A stretch of DNA of 12,373 nt from Flavobacteriales bacterium (lineage in GTDB: Bacteria; Bacteroidota; Bacteroidia; Flavobacteriales; BACL11), in the NCBI GenBank assembly GCA_018675825.1, contig JABGXK010000092.1, positions 1-12,373 on the forward strand, in the 5' to 3' direction. A program made the translations under genes and the position numbers. The notes under the pieces are model-generated. The model did not search any database, was not told the origin of the DNA, and was given only the letters and a program-made list of their open reading frames with translations. Below, one piece after another: positions 1-8,020 of the stretch (positions are counted from its first letter, which is position 1; each line of letters begins with the position of its first letter).

Positions 1-307
1 ATCTGGTAATGCTATGAAATGGAAGATAAAAAGAAAAACAAATGATGAACTTAGACAAGATTTTATAAATAAAACTGTTAGTCAAGCTGAATTAATAGAT
101 CTTAAGATACCTGATCCTGATTTAAAATGGAATGAAAAAAGAGAATCCTATGATTTTGGGGAAATGGATTGGGAAGAATTCTGGAGTGTAGTTGAAGGAA
201 ATGGTCCATGTAATGAACAAAGATTAAATCATCATATAAAAGCTCATAAGGAGGGGAAATGGGTGAGAGAAGCTGCAAAAGCATACTCTCAAAAACATAA
301 TAATTAA
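1..307 (+). CDS. paaA: 1,2-phenylacetyl-CoA epoxidase subunit PaaA, C-terminal fragment (5' end outside window)
   Basis: Only the last 101 codons are present. The frame is open from base 2 (reading S-G-N-A before the first ATG at 14), so that ATG is internal and not the gene start. The visible part matches the PaaA C-terminus throughout: MKWKIKRKTNDELRQ, then PDPDLKWNE, YDFGEMDWEEFW, GNGPCN and a final WVREAA. PaaA is the catalytic di-iron subunit of the cytosolic PaaABC(D)E complex, which adds one oxygen atom to the ring of phenylacetyl-CoA. Family members are about 310-330 residues, so roughly two thirds, including all di-iron ligands, lies upstream and cannot be checked here. paaB follows 7 bp after the stop. 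The cut is a window edge, not a sign of a broken gene. Confidence 0.96.
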   Translation, partial: SGNAMKWKIKRKTNDELRQDFINKTVSQAELIDLKIPDPDLKWNEKRESYDFGEMDWEEFWSVVEGNGPCNEQRLNHHIKAHKEGKWVREAAKAYSQKHNN

Positions 308-314
308 ACAAATT

Positions 315-602
315 ATGAAAAAAAACAAATCTACAGTATGGGAAGTATTTATACAAAGTAAAAATGGACTAGCTCATAAGCATTTTGGTAATGTGCATGC
401 AGAAGATAAAGAGATGGCACTTCAAAATGCTAGAGATTTATATACTAGAAGAAATGAAGGTTCTTGTATATGGGTTGTAAAATCTGAACATATTGTATCT
501 TCAGTTCCAGATGATGAAGACTCATTTTTTGATCCCTCAAATGATAAAGTTTATAGACACCCAACATTCTATAAAATGCCGGACGGTGCTAAACATATAT
601 AA
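315..602 (+). CDS. paaB: 1,2-phenylacetyl-CoA epoxidase subunit PaaB
   Basis: This 95-residue protein has the same length as E. coli PaaB and matches it along the whole chain. Landmarks are WEVFIQSKNGLAHKH near residues 9-23, ALQNARDLYTRRNEG (35-49), IWVVKS (52-57), FFDPSNDKVYRHPTFY (71-86) and PDG near the end. From family knowledge, PaaB has no catalytic site of its own; it bridges the PaaA/PaaC heterodimers in the epoxidase complex. It starts 7 bp after paaA and its stop codon directly abuts the paaC ATG, so the three subunits are probably co-translated. Nothing is missing or odd. Confidence 0.97.
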   Translation: MKKNKSTVWEVFIQSKNGLAHKHFGNVHAEDKEMALQNARDLYTRRNEGSCIWVVKSEHIVSSVPDDEDSFFDPSNDKVYRHPTFYKMPDGAKHI

Positions 603-1349
603 ATGAAAGATTTAGAAAAATATACTCTTAGAATTGCTGATACGTCATTAATTCTAGCACAAAGATTATCAGAATGGTGTTCAAATGGCCCAACCCTAGA
701 AGAAGATATCGCACTTTCAAATATTTCACTAGATCTTTTTGGACAAGCAAATGGATTACTAGATTACGTTTCAAAATTAAATGGTGAGAAAAGCGCAGAT
801 GAAATCGCATTTAAAAGAAATGAGAGGCAGTTTTATAATCTACAAATATGTGAGCAAGAGAATGGTCATTTTGGTGATACGATAATAAGACAATTTCTAT
901 GTGATTCTTACTTTAAGCTATTTTATTCATCACTTGCTAATAGTAAAGATGAAATATTATCTGCTATAGCAAATAAATCACTTAAAGAAGTAGAATACCA
1001 TCTTAGACACTCAAGCAATTGGGTAATAAGACTTGGAGATGGAACTAAAGAAAGTAATCAAAAAATTCAAACTTCCTTAAATCAAATATGGAAATTTACT
1101 GGAGAGTTTTTTGAGATGGATGAATTAGATAATATAATGCTAAAAAAAAATATAGGAGTTGACAATAATAATCTTAAAGAAGAGTGGGATTTAATTGTTA
1201 ACAAAACTTTAAAACAAGCTAAGTTGACAAGACCAAATGATGGTTATATGATGAATGGAAGCAAACAAGGACTTCATACTGAATACCTTGGGAAAATACT
1301 AGCCCAAATGCAATATCTACCAAGAGCATATCCAGATGCAAAGTGGTAA
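603..1349 (+). CDS. paaC: 1,2-phenylacetyl-CoA epoxidase structural subunit PaaC
   Basis: The 248-residue length equals that of E. coli PaaC. Conserved blocks are YTLRIADTSLILAQRLSEW (7-25), LDLFGQAN (43-50), NERQFYNL followed by EQENG, VEYHLRHSSNWVIRLGDGT in the middle, and GLHTEYLG...MQYLPRAYPD at the C-terminus (from about 223). PaaC is a ferritin-like paralogue of PaaA that no longer binds the di-iron centre and stabilises PaaA in the monooxygenase. The ATG follows the paaB stop with no gap. The last 14 bases overlap the start of paaD in another frame, which suggests translational coupling. Confidence 0.97.
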   Translation: MKDLEKYTLRIADTSLILAQRLSEWCSNGPTLEEDIALSNISLDLFGQANGLLDYVSKLNGEKSADEIAFKRNERQFYNLQICEQENGHFGDTIIRQFLCDSYFKLFYSSLANSKDEILSAIANKSLKEVEYHLRHSSNWVIRLGDGTKESNQKIQTSLNQIWKFTGEFFEMDELDNIMLKKNIGVDNNNLKEEWDLIVNKTLKQAKLTRPNDGYMMNGSKQGLHTEYLGKILAQMQYLPRAYPDAKW

Positions 1350-1788
1350 AATTGCAGAAATATGGACACTACTAGGTACTGTTCCAGACCCAGAAATTCC
1401 AGCAATATCTGTTGTTGAACTTGGTGTAATTAGAGATGTAAAGTTTCTAAATAATGAATTTATTATTTCAGTTACACCTACTTATTCAGGATGTCCAGCA
1501 GTAAAAACATTTCAAGACGATATCAAAACTCAACTAAATCAAAACAAAATACATAACTTTAAAATTGAAATTGTATATAAACCAGCATGGACAACAGACT
1601 GGATGAGTAATGAAACAAAAGAGAAACTTAGAAAATATGGTATTTCTCCACCTGAAAAATTTGCACAATGCCCTCAATGTAGTTCAACAAGTATAGAACT
1701 AATAAGTGAGTTTGGTGCAACAGCATGTAAATCACTCTATAAATGTAAAGATTGTTTAGAACCTTTCGAACATTTTAAATGTATATAA
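1336..1788 (+). CDS. paaD: PaaD, Fe-S/assembly factor of the phenylacetyl-CoA epoxidase
   Basis: The protein has 150 residues, slightly shorter than E. coli PaaD (about 165). Residues 6-85 form a MIP18/DUF59-type domain with the typical VPDPEIP (16-22) and an SGCPA segment holding Cys53. The C-terminal tail is Cys-rich, with C112-x2-C115, C131, C137-x2-C140 and C149, and ends in LEPFEHFKCI, as PaaD proteins do. The family is needed for epoxidase activity and is thought to deliver or protect a metal or Fe-S centre; the exact role is less settled than for the structural subunits. The start overlaps paaC by 14 bp. The ATG at 1336 is preferred because conserved residues begin within ten codons of it. 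A 51-bp gap follows. Confidence 0.95.
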   Translation: MQSGKIAEIWTLLGTVPDPEIPAISVVELGVIRDVKFLNNEFIISVTPTYSGCPAVKTFQDDIKTQLNQNKIHNFKIEIVYKPAWTTDWMSNETKEKLRKYGISPPEKFAQCPQCSSTSIELISEFGATACKSLYKCKDCLEPFEHFKCI

Positions 1789-1839
1789 TAAGAATCTCAT
1801 ACTCATTTATTATCTTTACAGTATAATTTTTATTGAAAT
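1789..1839 (+). other. 51-bp spacer between paaD and paaG
   Basis: This is the only clear non-coding gap within the paa block. It is very AT-rich and contains TATAAT, but no TAnnTTTG element of the Bacteroidota type and no stable hairpin that I can see. It may be a simple spacer, a weak internal promoter, or the scar of a rearrangement, since paaE and paaF sit at this position in the E. coli order. Confidence 0.4.
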
Positions 1840-2610
1840 ATGATACTATTTGAAATAAAAAACCAGGTGGCCATTATAACTCTTAACAGACCTGAGAAAT
1901 ATCATGCATTTATCAGAGAAATGGCACTTGACTTACAAGATAAATTAGACCTATGTAAGTCAGATAATAATATTAGAGCAATAATTTTAACAGCAAGTGG
2001 TAAAGCATTTTGTGCTGGACAAGATTTAGGTGAAGTTACTGATAAAAATAAATCAAATCTTACTAAAATGGTTCAGGAACACTACAACCCTATAATAAGA
2101 AAGATAAGAGCAATAGAAAAACCAATAATTGCTGCTGTAAATGGTGTAGCAGCCGGAGCTGGAGCATCTATTGCATTAAGCTGTGATATAGTTGTAGCTA
2201 AAGAAAGTGCTGTCTTTGTACAAGCGTTTAGTAAAATAGGATTAATTCCTGATAGCGGAGGGACCTTTTTTTTACCAAGATTAGTTGGAATTCAACGAGC
2301 AGCAGCATTGATGATGACAGCAGATCCTATCTCAGCTATAGAAGCTCAAAATATGGGAATGATTTATAGAACATTTAAAGACGATGAGTTTATAGAATCT
2401 TCATTTGATTTAGCTGAGAGGCTTGCTCAAATGCCAACAAAAGCACTTGGATTAACAAAAAGACTTTTAAACAAATCGCTAAACAATGATTTAGAGACAC
2501 AAATTAACGAAGAAGAGAAACATCAAACAATTGCAGGAAAAACTAATGATTTTAAAGAAGGTTTAGCTTCATTTTTAGAAAAAAGAAAACCAAAATTTAA
2601 TGGCAACTAA
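1840..2610 (+). CDS. paaG: 2-(1,2-epoxy-1,2-dihydrophenyl)acetyl-CoA isomerase PaaG
   Basis: This 256-residue crotonase-fold enzyme matches PaaG rather than PaaF. It has FCAGQDLGEV (57-66), YNPIIRKIRAIEKPIIAAVNG, VAAGAGASIAL for the oxyanion hole, and FSKIGLIPDSGGTFFLPRLVG (from residue 130). Asp138 in IPDSGG lies where PaaG enzymes carry their catalytic aspartate. The C-terminus, EGLASFLEKRKPKFNG, is also typical. PaaG converts ring-1,2-epoxyphenylacetyl-CoA to oxepin-CoA and also isomerises double bonds later in the pathway. The N-terminal motif reads NRPEKYHAF, where most relatives have L-N in place of Y-H. The stop overlaps the first candidate start of paaH. Confidence 0.94.
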   Translation: MILFEIKNQVAIITLNRPEKYHAFIREMALDLQDKLDLCKSDNNIRAIILTASGKAFCAGQDLGEVTDKNKSNLTKMVQEHYNPIIRKIRAIEKPIIAAVNGVAAGAGASIALSCDIVVAKESAVFVQAFSKIGLIPDSGGTFFLPRLVGIQRAAALMMTADPISAIEAQNMGMIYRTFKDDEFIESSFDLAERLAQMPTKALGLTKRLLNKSLNNDLETQINEEEKHQTIAGKTNDFKEGLASFLEKRKPKFNGN

Positions 2611-3763
2611 AATGAATATAAGTATCATAGGTGCAGGAACAATGGGAATAGGTATAGCTCATGCTACTGCTCAGAAAAATTATAAAACAGTGATCTATGA
2701 CAATTCATCATCTTCACTAAAGAGTGGAAAAGAAAAACTTTATAAATTACTAGATAGATTGGTTACAAAAGGAAAATATTCACAAGATCAATCTAAAGAT
2801 ATAAAAAACAACATAGTTTTTACAGAGAAATTAAATGAGATAAAAAATTCTGAACTTGTAATTGAAGCTATTATTGAAAATTTAAAGATTAAAAAAGAGA
2901 TTTTTACTAAAATAGAAAGTATAGTTAGTCTAGAATGCATTATTGCTTCAAACACATCATCATTATCTATAGCATCAATAGCTAGTGCTTGTGAAATAAG
3001 TAAGAGAGTAATTGGTATGCATTTCTTTAACCCTGCTAATATAATGCCTCTGGTAGAAATTATACCAGCAATACAAACTTCAAAAAATACATTAGAAAAA
3101 ACAAAAAATATTTTAATTGATCTTGGTAAAAAAATTGTTGTTGCTAAAGATACTCCAGGATTTATTGTAAATAGAGTAGCTCGTCCTTTTTACGGTGAGT
3201 CACTAAGAATTTATGAAGAAGGAATAGCAAATTTTGAAACAATAGATTGGGCATTAAAAAATATAGGAGGATTTAAAATGGGTCCTTTTGAGTTAATGGA
3301 TTACATTGGTAATGATATAAATTACACTGTAACTAAGACTGTTTTTAAAGAATTTTACTACGACTCAAGATATAAGCCTTCATTTACTCAAAAAAGACTT
3401 ATGGAAGCTGGATATTATGGTAGAAAATCTGGAAAAGGATTCTATGATTACACAAATGAAATATCTAAAGAAATAAATCAAAATAGAGAACTTGCAAAAA
3501 TTATTGTTTTGAGAGTTCTAGCAATGCTAATTAATGAAGCTGCAGATGCTTTATTTCTTAAAATAGCATCTAAAGAAGACATAGATTTAGCAATGACTAA
3601 TGGTGTTAATTACCCAAAAGGATTACTTAAATGGGCAGATGAAATTGGTATTGAAAACATATTACAAACATTAGAAAGTCTATATAATACCTACTGTGAA
3701 GATAGATATAGACCTTCACCTATTTTACGTGAAATGTCTAAGAACAATAAAACCTTTTTTTAA
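2600..3763 (+). CDS. paaH: 3-hydroxyacyl-CoA dehydrogenase PaaH (3-hydroxyadipyl-CoA dehydrogenase)
   Basis: The protein has 387 residues. The N-terminal NAD-binding domain begins with IIGAGTMGIGIA (GxGxxG at 11-16). SNTSSLSI (117-124) and VIGMHFFNPANIMPLVEI, with catalytic His141 and Glu153, are typical of 3-hydroxyacyl-CoA dehydrogenases. A first C-terminal domain spans about 187-286 (GFIVNRV...GRKSGKGFYDY). A second spans about 296-380 and holds MTNGVNYPKGLLKWADEIG, a PaaH-type signature. It oxidises 3-hydroxyadipyl-CoA to 3-oxoadipyl-CoA with NAD. It is clearly shorter than E. coli PaaH (475) without losing recognisable motifs. An alternative ATG at 2612, one base after the paaG stop, would remove four residues and also fits the Rossmann start. 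The stop overlaps paaI as TAATG. Confidence 0.93.
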   Translation: MATKMNISIIGAGTMGIGIAHATAQKNYKTVIYDNSSSSLKSGKEKLYKLLDRLVTKGKYSQDQSKDIKNNIVFTEKLNEIKNSELVIEAIIENLKIKKEIFTKIESIVSLECIIASNTSSLSIASIASACEISKRVIGMHFFNPANIMPLVEIIPAIQTSKNTLEKTKNILIDLGKKIVVAKDTPGFIVNRVARPFYGESLRIYEEGIANFETIDWALKNIGGFKMGPFELMDYIGNDINYTVTKTVFKEFYYDSRYKPSFTQKRLMEAGYYGRKSGKGFYDYTNEISKEINQNRELAKIIVLRVLAMLINEAADALFLKIASKEDIDLAMTNGVNYPKGLLKWADEIGIENILQTLESLYNTYCEDRYRPSPILREMSKNNKTFF

Positions 3764-4173
3764 TGCTAAATCCTAATATAATTATTGAAAAAATGATGGA
3801 AAATGATGCATTTAGCAAATGGTTAAATATTGAATTGGTAGATATTAAAAAAGGATATTGCAGATTAAAAATGCATGTTACTAAAGAAATGACTAATGGT
3901 TTTTTTATAGCTCATGGGGGTATCTGTTATTCACTAGCTGATAGTGCATTAGCTTTTTCTTCAAATTCCCATGGCTACAAAGCTGTTTCTGTAGAAACCT
4001 CGATCTCACATACAAGAAAAGTAATGATAAATGATATACTTACTGCAGAGACTAAAGAATTAAGCAAAACAAACAAAACAGCTCTTTATTCAATAATAAT
4101 TTCAAATCAAAATAATCAAAGAGTTGCTTTTTTTAAAGGAACAGTATATATTTCAGATAAAACCTGGCATTAA
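3763..4173 (+). CDS. paaI: Hydroxyphenylacetyl-CoA thioesterase PaaI (hot-dog fold)
   Basis: This 136-residue single hot-dog domain compares with about 140 residues in E. coli PaaI. The conserved active-site region reads MTNGFFIAHGGICYSLADSA: Asn45, the HGG at 51-53 and Asp60 match the residues that activate water in this family. An N-terminal ENDAFSKWLNIEL segment is also PaaI-like. The enzyme hydrolyses aryl-CoA esters such as hydroxyphenylacetyl-CoA and is viewed as a rescue enzyme that frees CoA when ring-hydroxylated by-products build up. The start shares one base with the paaH stop (TAATG), so translation is probably coupled. paaJ follows after 9 bp, the same H-I-J order as in E. coli. 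Confidence 0.94.
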   Translation: MLNPNIIIEKMMENDAFSKWLNIELVDIKKGYCRLKMHVTKEMTNGFFIAHGGICYSLADSALAFSSNSHGYKAVSVETSISHTRKVMINDILTAETKELSKTNKTALYSIIISNQNNQRVAFFKGTVYISDKTWH

Positions 4174-4182
4174 ATAAAAAAT

Positions 4183-5388
4183 ATGAAAACATACATAATT
4201 GATGCAATAAGAACCCCGATTGGAAACTTTGGCGGAACATTAAAAAATATTAGAACAGATGATTTATCTGCATTAACAATCAAAGAATTATTAAAAAGAA
4301 ATTTAATAGACCCAACTAAAATAGATGATGTTATAATTGGATGTGCAAACCAAGCTGGAGAAGATAATAGAAATGTTGCAAGGATGTCATTATTATTAGC
4401 TGGATTGCCATTTTCAGTTCCTGGAGAAACAGTTAATAGATTATGTGCTTCTGGTATGTCAGCAGTCATTCATGCCCATCGAGCAATTCAAGCTGGTGAT
4501 GGAGACTTATTTATTTCTGGGGGTGTAGAAAATATGACTAGAGGACCCTGGGTTATATCAAAGTCTTCTAAAGCTTTTGGAAGAGATTCTAAAATGTTTG
4601 ACTCTGCATTTGGCTGGAGGTTTATTAATCCTAGAATGGAAAAGTTATACGGTACTGATGGAATGGGAAAAACTGCAGAAAATCTAGTAGAAAAGTATAA
4701 TATATCTAGAGAGGATCAAGATAAATTTTCCTATAATTCTCATAAAAAAGCTTATAAAGCTCAAAAGAATGGAAAATTTAATAATGAAATAGTCTCAGTA
4801 AATATTCCACAAAGAAATAAAGAAGATATGATATTTTATCAAGATGAATTTATTCGTTCAAATACATCATTAGAGATTCTTGCAAAATTAAAATCTGCAT
4901 TTAAGGATAATGGCTCTGTAACAGCAGGAAACTCATCTGGACTTAATGATGGTGCAGCTGCAATGCTAATAGCTTCAGAAAAAGCAGTTAAAGAATATAA
5001 TTTAGAGCCCTTAGCCAGAATAATTAGCTCTGCTGTGGTTGGTGTTGAACCAAAAATTATGGGAATAGGTCCAGTTAAAGCATCAATAAAAGCATTAGAA
5101 AAAGCTAATTTAACATTACGTGATATTGATGTAATTGAAATAAATGAAGCCTTTGCTGCTCAAGCTATTGCATGTATCAGAGAATTAGGATTAAAAGATG
5201 AAGATCCAAGAATAAATCCTAATGGTGGTGCAATAGCATTAGGACATCCTCTTGGTGTTAGTGGTACAAGGATTATTCAAACAGCGGCATTAGAGCTACA
5301 AAGAAGTAGAAAAAAATATGCTCTAATAACAATGTGTATAGGAGTTGGTCAAGGTTATGCCACAATAATAGAAAATCCTAATATATGA
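4183..5388 (+). CDS. paaJ: 3-oxoadipyl-CoA / 3-oxo-5,6-dehydrosuberyl-CoA thiolase PaaJ
   Basis: The 401-residue length is the same as E. coli PaaJ. All thiolase active-site elements are present: nucleophile Cys88 in VNRLCASGM, NEAFAAQ, His355 in ALGHPLGVSG and the acid/base Cys385 in MCIGVGQG. Other family marks are the IDAIRTPIG start, ENMTRGPW and YGTDGMGKTAENL. The enzyme acts twice in the pathway, cleaving 3-oxo-5,6-dehydrosuberyl-CoA and later 3-oxoadipyl-CoA, and releases acetyl-CoA and finally succinyl-CoA. Its placement between paaI and paaY supports this role over a general acetyl-CoA acetyltransferase. The stop overlaps the paaY start as ATGA. Confidence 0.95.
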   Translation: MKTYIIDAIRTPIGNFGGTLKNIRTDDLSALTIKELLKRNLIDPTKIDDVIIGCANQAGEDNRNVARMSLLLAGLPFSVPGETVNRLCASGMSAVIHAHRAIQAGDGDLFISGGVENMTRGPWVISKSSKAFGRDSKMFDSAFGWRFINPRMEKLYGTDGMGKTAENLVEKYNISREDQDKFSYNSHKKAYKAQKNGKFNNEIVSVNIPQRNKEDMIFYQDEFIRSNTSLEILAKLKSAFKDNGSVTAGNSSGLNDGAAAMLIASEKAVKEYNLEPLARIISSAVVGVEPKIMGIGPVKASIKALEKANLTLRDIDVIEINEAFAAQAIACIRELGLKDEDPRINPNGGAIALGHPLGVSGTRIIQTAALELQRSRKKYALITMCIGVGQGYATIIENPNI

Positions 5389-5975
5389 TTTATGAATTTA
5401 ATGGATTAAAGCCCGTTATTGATCCAACATCATACATACACAAGGAAGCAACAATTATTGGTAATGTTATTATTGGGAAAAATGTCTATATAGGTCCAGG
5501 AGCTTCTTTAAGAGGAGATTGGGGACAAATTAATATTAGTGATGGATGCAATATACAAGATAACTGTACTATACATATTTTTCCAGGTAAAGATGTTACA
5601 TTAAAAGAAAATGCACATATAGGACATGGAGCAATAATTCATGGTGCAACAATAGGAAAAAATACTTTAGTAGGAATGAATTCAGTTGTTATGGATGATT
5701 GCATCATTGGAGATGAATGTATTATTGGTGCTCTAACATTTATTAAAGGAGAGAGTAAGATTGATAACAGAAAAATTATAATGGGTAATCCAGCAAAAAT
5801 AACTGGTGATGTTTCTGATAAAATGATAGAATGGAAAAAAAAGGGAACTGAACTATATCATAATCTACCAAAAGAATGCAAGACAATAATGAAAGAATGT
5901 AAACCTTTAACCAAATTGGAATCAGAAAGGCAACAACAAGACACAACTTTTGAAACATGGAAAAAATCTAACTAA
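5385..5975 (+). CDS. paaY: PaaY, gamma-carbonic-anhydrase-like hexapeptide-repeat protein
   Basis: The length of 196 residues equals E. coli PaaY, and the match runs end to end. The sequence is a left-handed beta-helix of hexapeptide repeats (IIGNVIIGKNVYIGPGASLRG and onward), followed by a charged C-terminal helical part (EWKKKGTELYHNLPKEC). Probable metal ligands are His64 (CTIH), His81 (IGHGA) and His86 (IIHG), spaced as in gamma-class carbonic anhydrases. PaaY has been described as a thioesterase-like or accessory protein that relieves CoA tied up in a dead-end product when PaaZ is limiting; its placement directly before paaZ fits. It overlaps paaJ by 4 bp and paaZ by 1 bp (TAATG). Confidence 0.94.
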   Translation: MIYEFNGLKPVIDPTSYIHKEATIIGNVIIGKNVYIGPGASLRGDWGQINISDGCNIQDNCTIHIFPGKDVTLKENAHIGHGAIIHGATIGKNTLVGMNSVVMDDCIIGDECIIGALTFIKGESKIDNRKIIMGNPAKITGDVSDKMIEWKKKGTELYHNLPKECKTIMKECKPLTKLESERQQQDTTFETWKKSN

Positions 5976-8020
5976 TGATGTTTGAAAATTATGCTTTAGG
6001 AAAATGGATTAAAGGAGATGGAGATGGAACACCTTTATTTAATGCTATAAATGGTGATGAAATTGGTACAGCATCAAGTAAAGGTCTAGATTTTTCTAAA
6101 ATGATGAAATATGGCAGAGAAACTGGAGGGCATTTACTTAGAAAAATGACCTTCCAAGAAAGAGGATTAATGCTAAAAAAATTAGCACTACATCTTCATT
6201 CAATAAAAAATAAATTTTACCAAACTAGTTCTTTTACAGGAGCAACTAAAATTGATTCTTGGATTGACATAGAAGGAGGAATTGGAAATATTTTTGCTAA
6301 CGCCTCATTAAGAAAAGAATTTCCAGATCTTCCATACTATATTGATGGCAAATTTGCTAAACTCTCACAAAACAATACATTTATAGGACATCATATAATG
6401 GTTCCTAAAGAAGGGATCTGTATACATATAAATGCGTTTAATTTCCCAATTTGGGGAATGCTTGAAAAAATATCTGTTAACCTAATGGCTGGAGTACCAG
6501 CAATTGTAAAGCCAGCTACTCTAACCTGTTATCTTACTGAATTAATGGTTAGAGAGATTATAGCTTCTAACATACTACCTGAGGGATCATTACAATTAAT
6601 ATGTGGATCAGCAAATGGTATTATTGATCATGCAACATCTGAAGATATAATTACCTTTACAGGCAGTGCATCAACAGGTATAAAACTAAAAGCTAATAGT
6701 AACCTCATTGAAAATTCAGTTCCTTTCAATATGGAAGCAGATTCTTTAAACTGTTCTATACTAGCAAAGGATGCATCTCCTGGAACTACTAACTTTGATA
6801 TATTTATTAAAGAAGTACAAAAAGAAATGACTGTGAAAGCAGGTCAGAAATGTACAGCAATACGTAGAGTTATTGTTCCTCAAGAATATATTAATGATGT
6901 TGTAAGCGCTCTTGGAAAAAGATTAGATAAAACAATTATTGGTGATCCAAAAGTTGAAGGAGTTAAAATGGGACCTTTAGCTGGTTTGTCTCAGAAAAAA
7001 GAAGTGATAGAAAAAATTCAACAACTTGAAAAAACACAAGATATTGTTTATGGAAACATAAATAACTTTAATGTTATTGGAGCTGATAAAAATAAAGGAG
7101 CATTTTTAGCTCCTATCCTATTCTTAAATGAAAATCCACTTAAAAATACCGATTGTCATGAAATAGAATCTTTTGGTCCTGTATCAACGATAATGCCATA
7201 TAGTGATATAGATCAAGCAATTAAAATAGCAAGACTTGGAAAAGGTTCTTTGGTGTGTTCTATAGTAACTAATGATATGAAAATAGCTGAAAAATTTGTA
7301 CTTGGAGCTGCTTCCATGCATGGTAGAATTCTAATTCTAAATGAATCATGTGCCAAAGAAAGTACAGGACATGGATCACCAATGCCTCTTTTAAAGCATG
7401 GAGGACCAGGAAGAGCAGGTGGTGGTGAAGAAATGGGTGGAAAAAGGGGTATTCTTCATTATCTTCAAAGAACAGCAATTCAAGGACACCCTACTACTAT
7501 AACATCTATTACCAAACAATACCAATATGGAGCTAAGCAAGATACATCTGGTATACATACATTTAAAAAACATTTTGAAGAAATACAAGTTGGAGATACT
7601 GTTATTACAGACAAACATTTAGTAACTTTAAATGATATTGAAAATTTTGCTGATCTAAGTGGCGATAGATTTTATGCACATATGGATGAGAATTCATTAG
7701 AAGACACTATATTTACAGAAAGAGTAGCACATGGCTATTTTATACTTTCAAAGGCTGCAGGACTCTTTGTAGATCCTAAGAAAGGACCGGTTCTTTTAAA
7801 CTATGGGATTGATGAATGTAGATTTATTAAACCTGTTTATCCAGGAATGGTAATAGGAGTAAGATTTACTGTTAAAGAAAAAATTAGTCAAGAAAAAAAG
7901 GAAGATGAGAATTACACAAAAGGAATAGTAAAATTTTTAGTAGATGTATATGACGATGAAAATGAAACAGTTATGCTAGCTACTATATTAACAATGATAA
8001 AGAAAAAAAATAAATTATGA
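5975..8020 (+). CDS. paaZ: PaaZ, bifunctional oxepin-CoA hydrolase / 3-oxo-5,6-dehydrosuberyl-CoA semialdehyde dehydrogenase
   Basis: The 681-residue length equals E. coli PaaZ. Residues 1-500 are an aldehyde dehydrogenase domain: NAFNFPIW (153-160), KPAT (179-182), FTGSASTG for NAD binding, catalytic Glu254 in FNMEADSLN, and nucleophile Cys293 in GQKCTAIRR. Residues 530-678 are a MaoC-type (R)-hydratase domain with SGDRFYAHMDE, whose Asp564 and His569 are the expected catalytic pair, then AHGYF. The hydratase domain opens the oxepin ring to a reactive aldehyde and the dehydrogenase domain oxidises it with NADP. Both sites look intact, so the full ring-opening step should work. Two tandem ATGs (5975, 5978) exist; the first overlaps the paaY stop. 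The stop overlaps the next gene as ATGA. Confidence 0.96.
   Translation: MMFENYALGKWIKGDGDGTPLFNAINGDEIGTASSKGLDFSKMMKYGRETGGHLLRKMTFQERGLMLKKLALHLHSIKNKFYQTSSFTGATKIDSWIDIEGGIGNIFANASLRKEFPDLPYYIDGKFAKLSQNNTFIGHHIMVPKEGICIHINAFNFPIWGMLEKISVNLMAGVPAIVKPATLTCYLTELMVREIIASNILPEGSLQLICGSANGIIDHATSEDIITFTGSASTGIKLKANSNLIENSVPFNMEADSLNCSILAKDASPGTTNFDIFIKEVQKEMTVKAGQKCTAIRRVIVPQEYINDVVSALGKRLDKTIIGDPKVEGVKMGPLAGLSQKKEVIEKIQQLEKTQDIVYGNINNFNVIGADKNKGAFLAPILFLNENPLKNTDCHEIESFGPVSTIMPYSDIDQAIKIARLGKGSLVCSIVTNDMKIAEKFVLGAASMHGRILILNESCAKESTGHGSPMPLLKHGGPGRAGGGEEMGGKRGILHYLQRTAIQGHPTTITSITKQYQYGAKQDTSGIHTFKKHFEEIQVGDTVITDKHLVTLNDIENFADLSGDRFYAHMDENSLEDTIFTERVAHGYFILSKAAGLFVDPKKGPVLLNYGIDECRFIKPVYPGMVIGVRFTVKEKISQEKKEDENYTKGIVKFLVDVYDDENETVMLATILTMIKKKNKL

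Noticed and set aside
248..261. A perfect Shine-Dalgarno-like AAGGAGG followed by GGAAATG inside the paaA end
   Set aside because: It lies within the conserved PaaA C-terminus (HKEGKWVREA), and no gene starts there; the match is a chance result of Lys-Glu-Gly codons.
14..307. Reading the ATG at 14 as the start of a small 97-residue gene
   Set aside because: The frame is open to the window edge upstream and the protein aligns to the interior and C-terminus of PaaA, so this is a cut gene.
1805..1830. Sigma-70-like promoter around TATAAT before paaG
   Set aside because: In Bacteroidota the promoter consensus differs (TAnnTTTG), and in sequence this AT-rich a TATAAT match is expected by chance.
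4170..4469. Minus-strand open frame of 99 codons over the start of paaJ
   Set aside because: It is antisense to conserved thiolase sequence, including the active-site Cys, and resembles no known protein.
7269..7618. Two overlapping minus-strand open frames within paaZ
   Set aside because: They are opposite the end of the aldehyde dehydrogenase domain and the domain linker of PaaZ and have low-complexity His/Phe/Leu-rich translations typical of antisense frames.
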